Source of the DNA: Acetatifactor sp.
GTDB lineage: Bacteria > Bacillota > Clostridia > Lachnospirales > Lachnospiraceae
Assembly (NCBI GenBank): GCA_024699575.1
Contig: JAILPF010000094.1
Span: 1-10,739, forward strand
Direction of reading: 5' to 3'
DNA length: 10,739 nucleotides
Positions within the stretch are counted from its first letter, which is position 1; each line of letters begins with the position of its first letter. Shown piece after piece: positions 7,567-10,739 of the stretch. The translations under genes and the position numbers were made by a program. The notes under the pieces are model-generated. The model saw nothing but the letters and a program-made list of their open reading frames with translations. It searched no databases and was not told the DNA's origin.

Positions 7567-8109
7567 ATGAAAAAAAAGTTAATTATTTTTACAGACATCG
7601 GTGATACGATAGTCGATGAGGGAACAGAAATACGAAAAGTACGCAATGGAGTGGTGTATCATGCCGATTGCGTTCCAGAGGCAAAGGAAACCTTGCTGGA
7701 ACTATATAAGAGAGGCTACACTATTGCAATGGTAGCTGATGGTTTGGTGGAGTCTTTTCGAAATACGATGGGAGAAAACGGTTTAGACCATGTCTTCTCG
7801 GCATGGAGTATCTCCGAACCGATTGGTGTGGAAAAACCGAATCCGTTGATGTTTGAAAAGGCAATGGAAAAACTTGGTTTGACGGATGAGGATAAAGAGC
7901 GCATTATAATGGTAGGAAACAACCTCTCAAGAGATGTGCTTGGTGCCAACCGATTTGGTATCCGATCAGTTCATTTCTGCTGGTCTCCCCGTTATAAGGC
8001 ACAGGCGAGCATTCCGGAGGAAGAGCCAACCTATCGCATTTATCATGCTTCTGAATTACTGGAGTTGGCTGAACGTTTGGAAAAGGAATTAGAGGAGAAA
8101 GGCGAATAA
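7567..8109 (+). CDS. HAD-superfamily hydrolase-like protein with altered catalytic motifs
   Basis: This 180-residue soluble protein has the HAD phosphatase fold layout. Motif I is TDIGDTI, with the presumed nucleophile Asp10; the usual second Asp at +2 is Gly12 and an Asp stands at 13. Motif II normally has Ser/Thr but here reads MVADG, with Ala57. Motif III keeps Lys90 (GVEKPNP). Motif IV reads VGNNLSRDVLGAN, with Asn118-Asn119 where many members have Gly-Asp, but Asp123 is retained. A short cap is possible at about 15-45. From memory, related Firmicutes proteins share the GNNL-x-RD form, so this may be a real subfamily rather than decay. AAAGGA at 7553-7558 lies eight bases before the start. 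The stop is two bases before the MBL gene, suggesting coupling. A phosphatase on a sugar or nucleotide phosphate is plausible, but the substrate is unknown. Confidence 0.8.
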   Translation: MKKKLIIFTDIGDTIVDEGTEIRKVRNGVVYHADCVPEAKETLLELYKRGYTIAMVADGLVESFRNTMGENGLDHVFSAWSISEPIGVEKPNPLMFEKAMEKLGLTDEDKERIIMVGNNLSRDVLGANRFGIRSVHFCWSPRYKAQASIPEEEPTYRIYHASELLELAERLEKELEEKGE

Positions 8110-8111
8110 AA

Positions 8112-8936
8112 ATGAAAATTACATACTATGGTACGGCTGCCGGTGAGGGATGGCCGGGTATCTTTTGTAATTGTGAAATATGTCAGGAGGCCAGAAGACT
8201 GGGTGGAAAAAATATACGAACCAGATCACAGGCATTAATCAATGACGATTTGCTTCTGGATTTTCCCCCTGACAGTTATCTGCACAGTCTTTATTATGGA
8301 TTGGATCTTGGCAAGGTTCGAACCTTATTGTTTACCCATAGCCATTCAGACCACTGTCATGCATTAGACATCGAATTATTGAGGGAGCCTTATTCCCACA
8401 CATATACAGGGCAGATGCAGATATACGGAAACGATGCAGTGCAGAAGGCAATTTCAGATGCATGCAACGGCCTGGGGTCGGAGGAATATCGTTTTCAGTA
8501 TCACTTGTTGGAATGCAATCAGACGATTACGACAGGTGGCTACACCGTAACCGCACTCAGAGCGACACATGATCCCGGCGAGAGATGCCTTTTCTATCGG
8601 GTTGCACAGGGTGATAAGTCTGTTTTATATGCACATGATACTGGGTTGCTGACAGAGGAAAACCTGCAATGCCTGTCAGAGCAGAAGGGGAAACTGAACC
8701 TGGTCAGCTTTGACTGTACCTGCCAGAAGGATAGAGACGGGAAGTACCATATGGGCTTTGCCGATGCCGTTGAACAGAAAGACGTTTTGCTTAGAAGAGG
8801 TCTTGCAGATGAGAATACCATCTGGGTAGTGAATCATTTTTCACACAACGGTGGGTGGCTTCATGAGGAGATTTCAAGACGTGCAAAAGAGCAGGGCATG
8901 ATTGCTTCCTATGATGGAATGGCGATAGAATTTTAA
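8112..8936 (+). CDS. metallo-beta-lactamase-fold hydrolase, PhnP-like
   Basis: This 274-residue cytoplasmic metallohydrolase carries the dinuclear metal motif THSHSDH, with His76, His78, Asp80 and His81. Further likely ligands are His153, Asp176 and His242. An N-terminal Cys19-x-Cys21-x2-Cys24 motif plus His245 matches the structural zinc site described for PhnP, the phosphoribosyl 1,2-cyclic phosphodiesterase. The HxHxDH numbering matches what I recall for E. coli PhnP. No phosphonate genes lie nearby, so the substrate is probably another cyclic or diester phosphate, or a different ester; that is inference. GAGGAG and AAAGG at 8092-8102 precede the start. It begins two bases after the HAD stop, and the alpha-galactosidase start follows its own stop by 11 bases. 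Confidence 0.85.
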   Translation: MKITYYGTAAGEGWPGIFCNCEICQEARRLGGKNIRTRSQALINDDLLLDFPPDSYLHSLYYGLDLGKVRTLLFTHSHSDHCHALDIELLREPYSHTYTGQMQIYGNDAVQKAISDACNGLGSEEYRFQYHLLECNQTITTGGYTVTALRATHDPGERCLFYRVAQGDKSVLYAHDTGLLTEENLQCLSEQKGKLNLVSFDCTCQKDRDGKYHMGFADAVEQKDVLLRRGLADENTIWVVNHFSHNGGWLHEEISRRAKEQGMIASYDGMAIEF

Positions 8937-8947
8937 GGGAGAATAAA

Positions 8948-10739
8948 ATGAGCATATCATTTAACGAATCAGAAAAAGTATTTCGCCTGGATACCCCTAA
9001 TTCCACGTACCTGATTGGAATTGTAGATGAGAAGGGGTTCCTGGGACATATATATTATGGCAAGAGAATCCCTGATGACAATATGCAGTATCTGATGAGA
9101 CTGCCGTCTTACCCGGAGACACCCGCCTACAGCAGGATGGGGGATCAGATTAGCTTTTTGGACAGTCTGCCCACGGAATATCCGGGCAATGGGCTGGGCG
9201 ATTTTCGTGAGTCCTGCTTTAGCGTGGAGACAAAAGAGGGATATCGCGCCTGTGGCATTACCTATCAGTCTCACAGAATTTTTGGAGGAAAACCGAAGCT
9301 TCCCGGACTTCCTGCAACCTATGGTGAGAAAGAGGATTGTACCACTTTGGAGATAACCTGCAGGGATGAAGTGCTCAACCTTACGGTTATTCTTTACTAT
9401 ACGGCATTCGAGAAGATTGATGCAATCTGCCGCAGTGTGTGCATCAAGAATGAGAGCAAAGAAGAAATCAAACTGACCAGAGTTCTCTCTGCCTGCCTTG
9501 ATATGGACAACAGAGATTTTGATATTATCACCCTCCATGGAGCGTGGTCTTCCGAGCGCAATATCAATCGTAGAAAGCTCAGTTGGGGAAAACAGGGTGT
9601 TTCCTCCATGAGAGGTATTTCCTCTCATCAGGAGCAGCCTTTTATGGCTTTGGCTGAGGAGAGTGCAACACAGACCCATGGTCAGGTTTATGCCATGAAT
9701 CTGGTGTATTCCGGGAACTTCACAGCGCAGGCGCAGATGTCTCAGCAGGAATATATCAGAATGGTGATGGGTATCAACCCGGAGGGCTTTTGCTGGACTT
9801 TGAAAGAGGGTGAGAGTTTTCAGGCACCGGAGGCTGTTTTGGTATACTCCGATACCGGTCTCAATGGCATGACCCATGCTTTTCATGATTTATACAGAGG
9901 TCATCTTGTCAGAGGACCTTATAAGGACAAGGCAAGACCTTCTCTGGTGAACAACTGGGAGGCAACTTACTTCCAGTTTGATACACAGAAGCTTTTGGAT
10001 ATTGCAAAGACTGCTGCAGATGCTGGAATTGAGATGCTGGTGATGGATGACGGCTGGTTCGGACACCGTGATGATGACACCACCAGCCTTGGCGACTGGT
10101 ATGTCAATGAAGAAAAATTGTCCGGAGGCTTGAAGTATTTGGTAGACGAGGTGAATAAACTTGGTCTGCGCTTTGGTATCTGGTTTGAGCCGGAGATGGT
10201 TTCACCGAAGTCCGATTTGTACCGCGCACATCCCGACTATGCGTTGCAGATTCCGGGAAGAGAAGGAACTCTTGGCAGAAATCAGATGGTTCTGGATATC
10301 TCCCGCAAGGAGGTAAGAGACTGCATCTATGATCAGATGTATAAAGTGCTTTCTTCTGCGAATATAGAATATGTGAAGTGGGATATGAACAGAGCGCTCA
10401 CAGATGTTGCAAGCTTTTCCCTTGCTTCGGACAGACAGGGGGAACTGTATCACAGATATGTGCTTGGTGTATATGAGATGCAGGAGAGATTAATTTCGGA
10501 CTTCCCGAATCTCTTATTGGAAAACTGTTGTAGCGGTGGCGGACGATTTGATGCGGGAATGCTTTACTACAGTCCTCAGATATGGACCTCTGACAACACG
10601 GAGGCAATTGACAGATTGCGGATTCAAGAGGGAACCGCGCTGATTTACCCGCTTTCTTCTATGGGTGCACATGTGGCAGTATGCCCCAGTCACACCAACA
10701 GAAGAGTGACTCCGTTTGACACAAGAGGGCTTGTGTCTC
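8948..10739 (+). CDS. GH36 alpha-galactosidase (partial, runs off the window end)
   Basis: This enzyme cleaves terminal alpha-1,6-galactose from melibiose, raffinose-family sugars or related glycans. The frame stays open for 597 codons to the window edge; full-length relatives are about 730 residues, so the C-terminal beta domain is missing. An N-terminal beta-sandwich domain (about 1-325) with HIYYGKRI near its start precedes the (beta/alpha)8 catalytic domain. Active-site features are Trp337, the MDDGWFG loop with Asp367-Asp368, the nucleophile Asp479 in KWDMNR, the CCSGGGRFD loop (527-535) and the acid/base Asp549 in WTSDNTEA. These fall one residue after the positions I recall for Geobacillus AgaA. 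There is no signal peptide, so it acts on imported sugar. AAGGGAGA at 8935-8942 precedes the ATG. The large minus-strand open frame inside it is a shadow. Confidence 0.93.
   Translation, partial: MSISFNESEKVFRLDTPNSTYLIGIVDEKGFLGHIYYGKRIPDDNMQYLMRLPSYPETPAYSRMGDQISFLDSLPTEYPGNGLGDFRESCFSVETKEGYRACGITYQSHRIFGGKPKLPGLPATYGEKEDCTTLEITCRDEVLNLTVILYYTAFEKIDAICRSVCIKNESKEEIKLTRVLSACLDMDNRDFDIITLHGAWSSERNINRRKLSWGKQGVSSMRGISSHQEQPFMALAEESATQTHGQVYAMNLVYSGNFTAQAQMSQQEYIRMVMGINPEGFCWTLKEGESFQAPEAVLVYSDTGLNGMTHAFHDLYRGHLVRGPYKDKARPSLVNNWEATYFQFDTQKLLDIAKTAADAGIEMLVMDDGWFGHRDDDTTSLGDWYVNEEKLSGGLKYLVDEVNKLGLRFGIWFEPEMVSPKSDLYRAHPDYALQIPGREGTLGRNQMVLDISRKEVRDCIYDQMYKVLSSANIEYVKWDMNRALTDVASFSLASDRQGELYHRYVLGVYEMQERLISDFPNLLLENCCSGGGRFDAGMLYYSPQIWTSDNTEAIDRLRIQEGTALIYPLSSMGAHVAVCPSHTNRRVTPFDTRGLVS

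Noticed and set aside
8112..8936. Assignment as phnP of a phosphonate-degradation operon
   Set aside because: Ligand residues match, but no C-P lyase or phosphonate transport genes are in the window, so the symbol would imply an unsupported pathway.
8969..9886. 305-codon open frame on the minus strand
   Set aside because: It lies wholly inside the GH36 coding region, has no recognisable motif, and the plus-strand frame carries all the family signatures. It is a shadow frame.
1..10739. CRISPR array, insertion sequence, tRNA or rRNA
   Set aside because: No regularly spaced repeats, transposase motifs, paired terminal repeats or tRNA/rRNA-like segments were seen on either strand.

Overview
The window is a single plus-strand gene cluster from what looks like a low-to-mid G+C Firmicute, most likely a Clostridia/Lachnospiraceae-type gut bacterium. 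The reasons are strong AGGAGG-type ribosome binding sites, a lipoprotein-anchored solute-binding protein, tight co-directional packing and overall codon choice. No rRNA, tRNA, mobile element or CRISPR array is visible.

Layout: positions 1-180 are an AT-rich, gene-free leader holding the likely operon promoter. A complete five-gene ABC importer of the oligopeptide/nickel (PepT/Opp-Dpp) type follows. It has a large family-5 solute-binding lipoprotein (181-2286), a strong 13-bp stem-loop (2304-2334), two permeases (2362-3360 and about 3366-4508) and two ATPases (4526-5575 and 5568-6551). Next come an AraC-family regulator (6586-7518), a HAD-superfamily protein (7567-8109), a PhnP-like metallo-beta-lactamase-fold protein (8112-8936) and a GH36 alpha-galactosidase (8948 to beyond the window end). 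Gaps after the stem-loop are at most 48 bases and two gene pairs overlap or nearly touch, so a single operon is likely.

How the genes may work together: the importer belongs to a family usually annotated as a peptide transporter. Its context (AraC regulator, cytoplasmic GH36 enzyme), its 701-residue binding protein and an extra extracellular domain in the second permease instead suggest uptake of alpha-galactosides such as melibiose, raffinose or larger galacto-oligosaccharides. The known precedent is the Sinorhizobium AgpA alpha-galactoside binding protein. The imported glycan would be cleaved inside the cell by the GH36 enzyme, which has no signal peptide and has both catalytic aspartates.

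The least explained part is the HAD/MBL pair between the regulator and the glycosidase. The MBL protein has every metal ligand of a PhnP-type cyclic phosphodiesterase, including the structural zinc site, but no phosphonate genes surround it. The HAD protein has several altered catalytic-motif residues. This pair, in an alpha-galactoside operon, is the best candidate here for uncharacterised biochemistry.
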